Origin: Ceratopteris richardii
Lineage: Eukaryota > Streptophyta > Polypodiopsida > Polypodiales > Pteridaceae
Assembly (NCBI GenBank): GCA_020310875.1
Contig: CM035433.1
Span: forward strand, 107,003,758-107,067,757
Direction of reading: 5' to 3'
Length of the DNA: 64,000 nt
Positions 12,281-23,141 of this stretch are shown one piece after another. Below the pieces are notes generated by a model, which saw nothing but the letters and a program-made list of their open reading frames with translations, was not told the DNA's origin and ran no database searches. Within the stretch, counting starts at the first letter, position 1, and each line of letters begins with the position of its first letter. The position numbers and the translations under genes were made by a program.

Positions 12281-14077
12281 TTAGCCTACAATCAACCAAA
12301 ATCTGCGACTATAAACTGCAAACTTCCGCCGCAGAGTAGGAGGAGTATGGGGAGGAAGACAACCGTCAGTTAGAAAAGTTAGTAACGTATCGTAGTAGGT
12401 AGGGGGCACAAGAGGTTCTGTAGATTCTTCAACAATTGGCTCAGTAGCGTAAATTGCCGGTGTAGTGTCATCAACCCCCACCGGAGCTTCATCAGAATCC
12501 AGCCGAGATAAAAAATCCGCCAAGGCATGTGCTGTGCCAGGTCGATGAATAACTTCATAGTCGAACTCCTGTAGTAATAAAACCCATCGAGCCAAGCGAC
12601 CACCTAAATGTTGCTGTCGGACTAAATACACAAGTGCGGCATGATCCACATGAAAGGTGAATTTTCGGCCCAACAAATAATATCGGAATTTCTTCACAGA
12701 GTACACCAACCCGAGACATTCTCGTTCGGTCACTGAATAATTTCTTTCAGCAGGGGCTAATCGGAGACTTGCATAATATACCGGCCGAAACCATTTGTCA
12801 GTTTGCTGCATTGAAACACTTCCAATGGCTATGTCCGATGCATCTACAAAGACATGGAACGGGCGTTCCCAATCAGGTGGTTGCAAAATTGGGGCCTTCG
12901 TTAATAATCCTTTTAAACGATCAAATGCAGTTTGGCATTATGAAGTCCATTCGTACTACCATGGAGTACTAGTCATGAGCCGATTAAGTGGTGTTTCTAA
13001 ATGAGCTAACCACCGTAAATGTCTGCCATGCCACCGGATTTGACCCAGGAAGCGCATAACTTCTTTCGGTGTTGTAGGGACTGGAGCCTCCAACACGGCT
13101 GCAACTTTATCCGGATCAACTTGTATTCCTTGTGCAGAGATAATATGTCCGAGTAGTTTGCCACAAGATACCGCAAGAACTGACTTTGTCGGATTCAAGC
13201 ATAATCGGTATTCGCGACATTTTTCAAAGCAGCACCGTAAATGATATAGGTGCACCGCAATCTTGCCAAATAATGAAAAGTCATCCAAATATACTTGCAT
13301 AAAAGTAGTCAGGTAGGGTGAAAAAACTTCTTGCATACATCGTTGAAACGTACTTGGAGAATTCCTTAACCCAAACCACATTACCGTATAAGCATAAACA
13401 CCCCAGTTTGTGATAAAGGTTGTTTTAGGTATGTCCTATTCTGCAATCCTCACCTGGTTATAATCACTGTAACCATCCAAAAATGAATACATCTCGTGCC
13501 CTGCCACCCGGTCGAGCATTGTGTCTAGAAAGGGGAGAGGAAATGGATCCGGTACAATAGCAGCATTCAGTTTTCGGTAATCAACATAGATGCGCAGTTG
13601 TTTATTTATCTTCGGAAAAATCACGATTGGAGATATCCATTCAGCATGCTCGATTGGTACGATGAATCCCACCTTCAATAACCGATCAAGTTCTGCTTTG
13701 ACCTGTGCTGCATAATTGGGGTTCATTTGGTAATTGGACTGTTTGATTGGCCTCGCCTCCAGTTTGAGCACTACCCGATGTTGATAAATCCGCGGGTCTA
13801 GACTTTTCATATCTCGATAGTCCCACGCAAAAACATCGGAGAACTCACGCAGGAGTCGTATCAAATCATCTTGAAATATCTCTGACAGTCCTGCCTTAAT
13901 CTTAATGGGTCGCGGGTTGACCGCATCACCCAAATTATATGTTACTAACTGATCTTCCGATACATAAAATTGTCGAGGTTTTACCAGATCATCAGCTGAC
14001 TGTAAAAGTTGATGTAAGGTGGCTCCATCCATAGCAACACTATCATCTGCAACTGCATCTCCGGTCACTGGTACCAC
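12281..14077 (-). pseudogene. Gb reverse transcriptase and RNase H
   Basis: RT begins with the VKAELDRLLKVGFIVPIEHAE block, then FLDGYSDYNQV, then YLDD catalytic residues (MQVYLDDFSLFG). The connection (GKLLGHIISAQGI) and RNase H follow, with D (VFVDASDIAIG), E (ERECLGL) and D (HVDHAALVYL). In-frame stops at 13436, near 13382 and near 12956 show the copy is dead. The FLDGYSxYNQ phrase suits the Athila/Tat group. Confidence 0.85.
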
Positions 14078-14932
14078 CGTGCAAGCAGTCGGACTCCACT
14101 TGTCTACGACCGACTAGAGATCTACAGTACCTAATGAGATGAGATCCTTATTGGTCTTCAGAAATGCCTCTTCCTCGTCGTCAGATAAGCCTTCCAATAT
14201 GTGGACCGGCTTCGCTACATATGGTCTTGCATGAAGCTCGCAGGGTTGCATGGCATCCAATTTGACTACATATTTATGGTGGTTATCTTTGAAAGTTAAC
14301 TCCTGCGCGGACTAATCCTGTACCACTTTGGCTTGTTTAAACCATGGTCGACCGAAAAGTAGATTGTAGTCGAGGCTGGATTCTGGTAGTTTGAGAACTA
14401 CAAAAGTCATTTTAAACGTGATACCCTGCAAGGTAATCGGAATATTTCGTACTAGTCCCACTGGATGGACTCGAGATTGGTTTGCGATGCGTACAAAAAA
14501 TTGTACAGGCTCGATTTGGGTCCACCTCAATTACTTGCAGAGTGCTGTCGTTGCTATATTCACACCTGAACCGCCATCGATTAACACTTGAGTAACCTTA
14601 TGATTTTTATGCCAGACAATGATCAATGGGACTGAATGATGCACCGTAGAATAAGCTTCCGATTGTATTGTGGAAGTCGCCGGAGTACAGGAAGATCCAG
14701 GACTAACCTGTTGTTGGAATTGTTGCCTGACTCCTGGCACTAAGGTGAGCAATTGTCCCACAGGGAGTGTAATTGAAGCCTTGTTTAGAATATCCCATAC
14801 CTGATCTGTTTGAATCGTACTTCTCACCGATTCTGATGATGATTCTACTGTTGCTGGGGCAGTAGTTTGTTCATTCACTCTTGCCTTAGGCAGAGGAACC
14901 TGTGTTACCGGAATTGGATAAGGAAACACCAC
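14078..14932 (-). pseudogene. Gb aspartic protease region
   Basis: The active-site block is VLIDGGSGVNIAT and the second conserved block is LLFGRPWFKQAKV. The D-G-G form in place of D-S/T-G occurs in both G copies, so it is a family trait and not a lesion. A stop near 14531 splits the domain. Confidence 0.75.
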
Positions 14933-15447
14933 TGGCTCTTTGGTTGTTCATTGACTAGCCCTTATATACATTCGCTGCTGCTCGCGGATACCAGGCTTGA
15001 ACACCTCAGCGGCGGGTTGTAACTGCTTACCCGATCGAGTCTGAACCGCTGCTACTTGTGATTCAACTGGTGATAGACCATGTTGGTCATTGGGTTCTGT
15101 CACTCCTTCTTCCTTTTGTCATACTCTGCTGCATCATTGCAAAACCTACGAATGTGGTCAATCTCGTCGCAAAAATGACATCGAGGTGGTGGAAGAGAAG
15201 TACCTTCCGCTGATGTACTCGCCTGCCATCGGTTCGAATTGAAATTGGTATTCCTCTGACCCCGGTAATTCCGATATCCTTGCAACTGATTGTTTCGCAT
15301 TTGTGGTGGCACATAATGGGCTGCTGGCTGACCTGGTTCCTGTATGATGGCATTTACAATTGCTCGCCCCTGCACCTTGGCATTATGCATGCAATTGTCC
15401 GTTGAGTGTCCCGTTGTATTGCAGATGGCACAATAACCATTCGGACC
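14933..15447 (-). pseudogene. Gb gag C-terminus
   Basis: It contains the third zinc knuckle (CHFCDEIDHIRRFC) and the end of the second (CAICNTT...). Between them is the Gln/Asn-rich spacer seen in Ga. It stops at the inversion breakpoint; its N-terminal part is at 48236-49547 on the plus strand. Confidence 0.8.
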
Positions 15448-15451
15448 TAGT
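15443..15451. other. Inversion breakpoint 1 (Gb gag / Ga RT junction)
   Basis: Read on the minus strand, Ga RT runs to SFLDGYSGYN and then switches within a few bases to the Gb gag zinc-knuckle region. Four to five bases (ACCT) could belong to either side. Breakpoint 2 at about 49547 has the reciprocal halves. Confidence 0.8.
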
Positions 15452-15767
15452 TATAACCACTATAACCATCAAGAAATGAATACATTTCATGCTAAGCCAC
15501 TCTGGCCAGCATTGTATCAAGAAATGGAAGAGGAAATGGATCAGGTACGGTGGCTGCATTTAATTTCCGGCAATCGACACATATTCGGAGCTGCTTGTTT
15601 TTCTTTGGTACAATCACGATCGGGGAGATCCATTCAGCATGCTCAATAGGTACAATAAATCCTACCTTTAATAGGCGATCAAGTTCTACTTTGACCTGTG
15701 CTGCATAGTTGGGATTCATATGGTAGCTAGGTTGTTTAATCGGCTTTGCTTCTGGTTTGAGTACTAC
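15452..15767 (-). pseudogene. Ga reverse transcriptase fragment left of H
   Basis: It encodes QVKVELDRLLKVGFIVPIEH, then VVDCRKLN-type and PFPLPFLDTMLARVA blocks of RT. It continues from 22246 once H and one TSD copy (ACTAC) are removed, and stops at SFLDGYSGYN at the breakpoint. Confidence 0.9.
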
Positions 15768-16265
15768 TGTTGTCAGGATCTTGCTCACGCGCATACAGAG
15801 ATTACGGACGCAGAAAAACACACAGAAAATAGAGGCAACAAGAGACGAGACCGAACGCAAGATTGGGTGCAATCTCCCCCCATGCACTTTGTTCCGACAG
15901 TCCACAGAGTGTATGTATTTATAGGACTTTTGATTACGTCGAAAATAGTGGTTACATGAGGGCGGCTTCAAAAAGTAGGCGTGAAACTAAAAGTTAGTAA
16001 CTTTTACAGAAAGCCATTACTTTTGAATAACAGAAACTGCGGTCTACAATGACCCTTATTCTAACCATTACTTTTCTAACAATAGAACCTTCTATGCAGG
16101 TTTATTTACAAGCTAATTAATAATTATTTGGATTATTGATGTCCGCCCTTTCACGCCTTGCACGCTCCTCACGAACCTTTAGCTGCTATAACAGAAACAT
16201 CAAAAACATATTAATACATTAATAATATAACACTTTAGCAATGTATTGTTCAATAATATACAACA
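15768..16265 (-). repeat. 3' LTR of H
   Basis: 498 bp. On the minus strand it begins TGTTGTATATT and ends CCTGACAACA. It pairs with 21744-22240 and is related to the K LTRs at 29631 and 32011. Confidence 0.95.
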
Positions 16266-16277
16266 TGCCTCCCAGTT
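16266..16277 (-). promoter_or_regulatory. Polypurine tract of H
   Basis: On the minus strand CAACTGGGAGGCA lies immediately upstream of the 3' LTR start TGTTG, the usual place for plus-strand priming. K has the related ACTGAGAGGCA. Confidence 0.7.
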
Positions 16278-16356
16278 GACAAGCAACTAACCTCAGTTGA
16301 TAAAATAAGTTAACACTCTAACAATTATAATGCAGTGTTCAACATATTCCATGTGA

Positions 16357-16470
16357 CAATCCAACAATGCATTGGCTATTTTATATTTCAATCCAACAAT
16401 GCATTGGCTATTTTATATTTCAATCCAACAATGCATTGGCTATTTTATATTTCAATCCAACAATGCATTG
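16357..16470 (-). repeat. 32-bp tandem repeat in the 3' UTR of H
   Basis: Three exact 32-bp units start at 16357, 16389 and 16421, followed by a partial fourth. Each reads CAATCCAACAATGCATTGGC, then TATTTTATATTT. They lie between the pol stop and the PPT. The same unit occurs in both arms of the K inverted repeat. Confidence 0.9.
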
Positions 16471-16640
16471 TTCAACATATTCCATAAGGTATAACATGCC
16501 CCTCAGTTGAACAAGCAACTGACCTCAGTTGATATAATAATAAACATGGATGGCCAATCACATGTTTCATCACTGAATAAAGAAAATAGGCATGTGCCAT
16601 GTAAAAATACATGCATGGAAATGTTCATGGAGCTGTTAGA

Positions 16641-19600
16641 TTAATGTGTTTGTGTATGATATGCAGAAATTAAGTGGTCATAATGAGGTGTTAATTGTGT
16701 TTTATGTATCCATTGACATTCTTCAATAGAGTGATTTTTGTACTTAACCAAATATCGATGATATTGAGTACCTGTGCGTGTAGTAGTGACATCATGATCA
16801 ATGATTTTCTCAGGAACTAAGATTTCAGATTGTTCTTCAATCAAAGGAGGGTCATCAAGAAGTGGAGCAAGTGGTAAAGTTCCTTTAAAGGGTTTAAGTA
16901 AACTAATATGAAAAGAATTATGTATAGTCCAATGGGATGGAATATCTAATCGAAATGAGTTATCATTAATTTTTTCTATAATGCAAAACGGTCCATAATA
17001 GCGTGGTGCAAGTTTAATTTTAGGATGCTGCAAAATATTTTTGAGACGTCTTTTAATTATTCGCAACCATACAAAATCATTTTCCTTGAATTCTTTGGCT
17101 AATCATTTAGTATTGATAATACGTGTATATCGCTCTTGACTTTTCCTAATGTGCTTGTGAACATCATGAAGTATAGAAACGTGATCTTGAGCAATAGAAT
17201 CAGCCATCGGAATGTCGGTTTGGGTGAGGGACATGGGAGTGGGAAGCTTTTTACCAAAAACTATTTCAAAAGGTGCATGACCAGTAGTGGTGTGTGAAGT
17301 GTTATTGTAAGCAAATTGAAGCAATGGCAACTTGTCATCCCAGTTATTAGGATTATCTAATGAATAACAACGCAATAAATCAAGAATAGTACTATTTGTA
17401 GCCTCACTCTGTCCATTACTTTCAAGATGAAATGCAGAGCTAAAATCTATTTTAGAACCAAAATGTTGAAATAAGGCAACCCAAAAATGATTACAAAACC
17501 TAACATCACGATCAGATAACATTACTTTAGGAAATCCATGATGTGGAAAAATGCATTTAATGAATAATTTTGCAGCTTGAGGTGTAGTCAAAGTTTTTCT
17601 ACATGGAATGAAATATGCATATTTACTAAACCTATCAACTATTGTCCAAATCATATCATTATGTGATGAAGTGATAGGAAGACCGGTGATAAAATCCATA
17701 GAGATTTGTTCCCATGGTTCATTTGGAATAGGAAGTGGCATTAATAATCCAAATGGTTTACCATGATGACGTTTAACACGCTGACATACAATGCATTGAG
17801 AAACATAATGTGCAATGTCTTTTTCCATGTGTGGCCAAAAGAAGAAATCTTTGCAAGCAGAAATGGTGCTTTGTATGCCTCTATGACCCATGTAAGATGG
17901 TTCATGCATTTCTTTAATGACAAAATCTTTAAAAGCTTGGGTTATGCACAATCTATGTTGAAAATAGAGAAAACCATTATGAAATGTATAATGTTCATCA
18001 GATAAAGATGCAGCATTGTTGAAGTCATGCCATGCACGTGAAAAATACAAATCAGATGCATAAGTGGAAACCATTTCTTGAAAAGAATGAATTTGGATGG
18101 CAGAAATATTATTCAAAACAACAGAATGCAAAGGAAAACGGCTAAGAGCATCCGCTACAACATAAACTTTACCAGGATGATATTGTATCATGGGTTGGAA
18201 ATTTTGAATGAATGATGCCCATTTAAGATGCCTATCAGAGATTAAGGGCTGATTTAATAAATGTTTAATAGCCTGTTGATCGGTTTTGATTAAGACCTCA
18301 GAGCTCATAAGATAGTGTTTCCAAATTCGCAAAGCATGCACAACTGCTAACAATTCTTTATCATATGTACTATAATTATGCTCTAAGGGTTTAAGCTTTC
18401 TACTCTCAAATGCAATGGGATGGTCATTTTGCATCAGAACAGCACCTATTCCTGAACCGCTAGCATCAGTAACAACATGAAAGGGTTGTGAAAAATCAGG
18501 TAATTGTAAAACAAGTGCATGTGAAAGTGCATGTTTAAGTTTGTCAAAGGACTGTTGTTGGGTAAATCCCCATGCAAATTTTATTTTCTTTTTCAACAAC
18601 AAAGTAAGAGGCAATGCTAAATAAGAAAAATTTCGAACAAACTTCCTATAGAAACTAGCCAAACCAAGAAAAGAACGAACATCATAGACTGATTGTGGTG
18701 TAGGCCATTCTATGATAACTCTAATCTTTTTCGGATCCATATGCACACCTTCACTTGAAATAATATGTCCTAAATATTCTAGCTTACGCTGAAAGAAATA
18801 ACTCTTTTCAGGATTAGCATAAAGTGTGTTCTCTCGTAACAAATGAAAAATTGTTTCAAGATGCTTTTCATGTTCACTATCATTCTTATTGTAAACAAGT
18901 ATGTCATCAAAGAATACAAGAACAAAAGCTTGGTAATCAAGAAAAATATTGTTCATCATTCGCGCAAATGTAGCAGGGGCATTAGTAAGTCCAAAGGGCA
19001 TTACCATAAATTCATAATGGCCATTTTGAGTTCTAAATGTAGTCTTAAAAATATCACTTTGTGTCATACGAATCTGATGGTAACCCGATTTAAGATCAAT
19101 TTTACTAAAGACACGAGCTCCTCGTAACTTATCTAAGAGATCATCTATTCGAGGAATAGGGTATCTATTTTTGATCGTGATCTTGTTAAGGGCTCTATAA
19201 TCAATGCACATTCGATAAGTTTTATTCTTCTTCTCTACTAAGAGAACTGGTGCTCCAAATGGGGAAGAACTAGGCCTTATAAGTCCTTTTTGTAGTAGGT
19301 CTTTTACTTGATTTTCTATTTCCTTTTGATGTAGTGGGCCATGTCTATAAGGTGCTTTATGAGGAGGAGAACTACCAAGGACTAAGTCTATGCTATGGTC
19401 AAAGGATCCTCGAGATGGTGGTAGTTCAGAGGGATATTCAGACATAAAACAATCCTTATAAGTACTCATGAAAGGTTTATATGCATATGGAAGTGTATGA
19501 GTATAATCATTGATGACATTGACAAAAACAATGCATGAGTTGAATCCTTTCCTAAATGCACGCTTTACTTGAGTGTGACTAATCAATGGAAATGGCTGGA

Positions 19601-21092
19601 AATCATGCCGTGCAGACAAAGTAATGATTTGACCTTTGAAAACAAACTTAAAGGTATGAGTATGGTAGTCAATACGTGGGTTATAATGGTGACGAAAAGG
19701 CATACCTAGTATAACATCATAAGATTGCAAAGGTGCAATTAAAAATGTTCGTGAATCAACATAAGGGCCTATGCTAATCGTAACATCTTGCACTTCTCGT
19801 GTTACATTATAACGACTACCTTGAAATGCAGCTTTCACTTTATACAAAGAAGGAAACGTTTGTAATTTAAGTTCTTGTACTAATAAATGTGAAATGAAGT
19901 CATGTGAACTACCATCGTCATGTAGAATTTTAACTAGTTTGTTATTTATTGTACCCTGCATGCAAAGAAGAGAGTGTAGAGAGATATCGTTACCCAAGGT
20001 ACTTAAGTCCTTCTCCAGTGATTCCTCTGTCCAAACAGGAGGAATTTCTTCATTATAGACCTCCATGTTATGCAATCGAGCTGTAGCCTGTTTCATATGA
20101 AGAGGTTGCACTCTGCACCTTATTTTTGTATGTCCAAGTTTACCACAATTCCAGCAAGTGATTCGTGGTCGCTTCTGTTGGGCATTCACTGCTGAAGTTT
20201 GAAGGGTAGGTGGTTTGGTTGGTTGGAGAGATGAAGCAACGGGTGAAGTTGAGTAATTGGATTGTGGAGGACGAGGAAAACTAGGGTAAGATGGGGCATT
20301 AAAATTACGCTTCATAGGAAATGAAGGTTTAACAGGAAATGGTCGTGGACGTGGTTGTTGTAGACGGAGTGACTTGGTTATGGACTGGAATTCTTTTTCT
20401 GCATCATAAGCAAAAGATATAGCCTCGTTGAGGGTTGTAGGTCGTAGGGTGTGAAGCTTAGCTTGGATACCCACCTCCAAACCATCTTCGTATTTCTGCT
20501 GCAAGATATCCTCTGATACATCTTCAAGCATTCGTATAAGTAGTAACTTTTGCCAGAACCGCTCTGTGTAGGTAGTAACCGTATCACCCTCCTTCCATGT
20601 AAGGGTCGTCCATGCACGTCGAACATGCAAATGGTATTGAGGAGGAAGAAATGAATCCTTCACGTTTTCTTGAAAAGCCTTCCAAGTTGTTGGACGCTTC
20701 GTACTGTGTCGCAGGACATTCCACCAGAGTTGAGCTTTACCTACTAAATAGTTAATGGCAAATTTAACTTTTTCACTTTCAGCATACATTTCATCGGTAT
20801 AAAAATCATCAAACTGCGACAACCAAGAAAGTACTAAAGGCCCATCCTTTCGGCCATCAAATCGTAGAAACTGGTAGTTTCTATTACCAATCTTTGAATG
20901 GGTAACATCAGATTGGGCAGACACAATAGCTTTTACTACTCTCGTAAGGTTGTCTTCCTCAGCTTGCATCTTTTGAAGGATTTCATCACGTTGTCGGATC
21001 TCGTTCTAAGCTCCTTGAAGCTCATGCCGCAAGAGCTCTAGTTGTTGTTCAAGTGTTGCTGCAGGTAGAGGTGAATTACTGTAATCCTCCAT
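16641..21092 (-). CDS. H gag-pol polyprotein with chromodomain (two in-frame stops)
   Basis: The likely start is ATG 21092 (MEDYSNSPLP, matching K gag at 30839). A TAG follows at 21008-21006, and a long open stretch runs from Met 20969 to TGA 17105-17103. The frame then continues to 16641. In the 1288-codon stretch: gag about 30-200; CCHC knuckle 272-285 (CWNCGKLGHTKIRC); protease at 351-353, reading DDG where D-S/T-G is expected, with LG 421-422; RT about 575-760 with FFDD at 686-689; RNase H residues D835, E872, D897, D940; IN zinc ligands H1022, H1029, C1059, C1062; DDE as D1112, D1153, E1189 (35 residues between the last two). After the TGA come the GPY/F block (APRYYGPFCIIEK) and a chromodomain (YLVKYKNHSIEECQW). 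The stops and protease change probably disable it; otherwise it is well preserved. Confidence 0.93.
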
Positions 21093-21410
21093 GGTGCTCT
21101 TGGACCCTTGCTATCAACCTTGGTGTATTGAACCTTCTTGTTTGCAACCTTGGTGTCTCGATCCCGTGTTCTCAACCTTGCTTGGTATCTTGAACACTCA
21201 ATCAAGTGTCACCTAAGGATTTTGAAGGAATTCACACTTCCAAGCTAGCTCATTGGAAAGTTCGTTCCGAGAGCTTTCCAACGGTATATTACACGCCTCA
21301 ATCCGACCTACGGATTGAGAGATACACTTGATTCTTTCTTGCGTGCAATCTTGAATTCGACGCACGCGCCTTCCACAAGTAATAAAGAGAGAGAACTTGA
21401 GTACAACTCC

Positions 21411-21480
21411 AAGAGATGGTGGAGTGGTCAAAGTACTTCCCTTGAAAGTAGGAGGTTGTGAGTTCAAATCCTCCTACCTT
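21411..21480 (+). other. tRNA(Ser)-like unit, antisense in the H leader
   Basis: It has box A TGGTGGAGTGG (21417-21427), a CTTGAAA loop like the Ser(UGA) anticodon loop, and box B GAGTTCAAATCC (21460-21471). It lies between PBS and gag but on the strand opposite the element's genes. The acceptor ends do not pair, so it is not a working tRNA gene. K has the same unit at 30451-30520 in the same relative orientation. Confidence 0.65.
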
Positions 21481-21604
21481 AGGGACTCTAAACCTCTCTA
21501 TTACCACTCAAAAATTAAAATTGCCTCGCGCGTAGCCAACGGTCGCCAAGGGAGCCTTGGGTGCCAATGTTGCCAATGTTGCCAACCGAAACCGAAACCA
21601 GAGA

Positions 21605-21676
21605 CGGAGATGGAGATGGAGATGGAGATGGAGATGGAGATGGAGATGGAGATGGAGATGGAGATGGAGATGGAAT
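21605..21676 (+). repeat. GGAGAT hexanucleotide microsatellite in the H leader
   Basis: About twelve uninterrupted GGAGAT units. The K leader has a degenerate counterpart (GGTTTC/TGTTTC-type, 30195-30285). Long frames such as Met-Glu repeats across it are by-products of the repeat. Confidence 0.9.
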
Positions 21677-21730
21677 CGGAATTCAGAATCGCGAACAGAG
21701 AACAGAACCCTCTGTATTGACGCGTGCAGA

Positions 21731-21742
21731 GCTCTGATACCA
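21731..21742 (-). promoter_or_regulatory. Primer binding site of H, initiator Met-tRNA
   Basis: TGGTATCAGAGC on the minus strand, one base after the 5' LTR end ACAACA. This is the standard plant complement to the 3' end of initiator tRNA-Met. Confidence 0.95.
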
Positions 21743-21743
21743 C

Positions 21744-22240
21744 TGTTGTCAGGATCTTGCTCATGCGCATATAGAGATTACGGACGCAGAAAAACACACA
21801 AAAAATAGAGGCAACAAGAGACGAGACCGAACGCAAGATTGGGTGCAATCTCCCCCCATGCACTTTGTTCCGACAGTCCACAGAGTGCATGTATTTATAG
21901 GACTTTTGATTACGTCGAAAATAGTGGTTACATGAGGGCGGCTTCAAAAAGTAGGCGTGAAACTAAAAGTTAGTAACTTTTACAGAAAGCCATTACTTTG
22001 AATAACAGAAATTGCGGTCTACAATGACCCTTATTCTAACCATTACTTTTCTAACAATAGAACCTTCTACGCAGGTTTATTTACAAGCTAATTAATAATT
22101 ATTCGGATTATTGATGTCCTCCCTTTCACGCCTTGCACGCTCCTCACGAACCTTTAGCTGCTATAACAGAAACATCAAAAACATATTAATACATTAATAA
22201 TATAACACTTTAGCAATGTATTGTTCAATAATATACAACA
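21744..22240 (-). repeat. 5' LTR of H
   Basis: 497 bp, pair of 15768-16265. A TATA-type TATAAATACA on the minus strand near 21892-21901 is a likely promoter. The flanking ACTAC is at 22241-22245. Confidence 0.95.
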
Positions 22241-22245
22241 ACTAC

Positions 22246-23141
22246 CCTATGTTGATAGATGCGAGGGTCCAGACCTTTCATATCACGATAATCCCATGCA
22301 AAAACATAAGAGAATTCACGAATAAGTTGGATCAAGTCTGCTTGAAATGCTTCAGACAATCCTTCCTTTATCTTGACAGGTCGCGGGTTTACTTCATCTC
22401 CTAAATTATAGGTAATTAACTGATCTTCGGGAACATAGAATTGACGAGGTTTGCCTAGGTCGTCAGCTGACTGTAAAAGATGTTGTAGAACGGCTTCATT
22501 CATAGCAACAGTATCTTCTGTCTCCACTTCTTCGGTCACAGGCACCACCGTACAGGTTGCCGGACTCCAGTTGTCTACAATAGATTGCAGATCTACAGTA
22601 CCTGAGGAAATCAAATCCTCATTGTTCTTCAGAAATGCTTCTTCTTCATCGTCAGATAAGCCATCCAACATGTGGACTGGCTCTACTACATATGGCCTGG
22701 CATGAAGTTCACAAGGCTGAATGGCATCCAATTTGACAATATATTTATGATGATTATCTTTAAATGTTAGTTCTTGTGCTGACCAATCCTGGATAACCTT
22801 AGCATGTTTTAACCAGGGTCGACCAAAAAGGAGATTATAGTCAAGACTAGACTCCGGTAGTTCTAAGACTACAAAAGTCATCTTAAATGTTGTTCCCTGC
22901 AAAGTTATCGGAACATTTCTACAAGTCCTACCGAGTGAACTCTAGATTGATCGGCCATTCTTACGAAAAATTGAACAGGCTCAATTTTCGTCCATCCCAA
23001 CTTCTTACAAAGTGCTGCAGTGGCAATGTTTACACCAGACCCACCATCAATAAGTACTTGAGTAATCTTATGATTTTTGTACCATACTGTAATTAAAGGG
23101 ACCGAATGATCCACCGTAGAATCAGTTTCCGGTTGTACCAT
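22246..23141 (-). pseudogene. Ga protease and N-terminal RT linker
   Basis: Protease block VLIDGGSGVNIATAAL, then LLFGRPWLKHAKV. An acidic linker follows (LSDDEEEAFLKNNEDLI), then FAWDYRDMKGLDPRIYQHRV, which leads into RT at the H insertion point. Homologous to Gb 13436-14932. Short frameshifts are present near 22903. Confidence 0.85.

Larger units (their letters stand above)
8174..15447 (-). mobile_element. Ty3-type LTR retrotransposon Gb, 3' part
   Basis: On the minus strand, in order: gag C-terminus, PR, RT, RNase H, IN, an extra coiled-coil ORF, and the 3' LTR. RT and IN style suggest the Athila/Tat side of Ty3 rather than a chromovirus; no chromodomain was seen. Several in-frame stops make this copy defective. 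Its 5' part is not adjacent: it lies at 47639-49547 in the opposite orientation, beyond an inversion breakpoint at about 15447. Confidence 0.85.
15768..22240 (-). mobile_element. Complete Ty3/chromovirus LTR retrotransposon H
   Basis: A 6473-bp element with TG...CA LTRs at 15768-16265 and 21744-22240 and flanking ACTAC at 15763-15767 and 22241-22245. It has an initiator-Met-tRNA PBS, one long gag-pol and a chromodomain, and is inserted in Ga RT. The LTRs differ at about 8 substitutions plus one indel in ~497 bp by hand count, so it is the youngest element here. Only two in-frame stops were seen in gag-pol. Confidence 0.95.

Noticed and set aside
21411..21480. A functional tRNA-Ser gene
   Set aside because: Boxes A and B are good but the acceptor stem does not pair, the anticodon stem has a mismatch and the variable arm is missing.
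21557..21720. Glu-Met or Arg-Trp repeat proteins
   Set aside because: They are translations of the GGAGAT microsatellite in the H leader.
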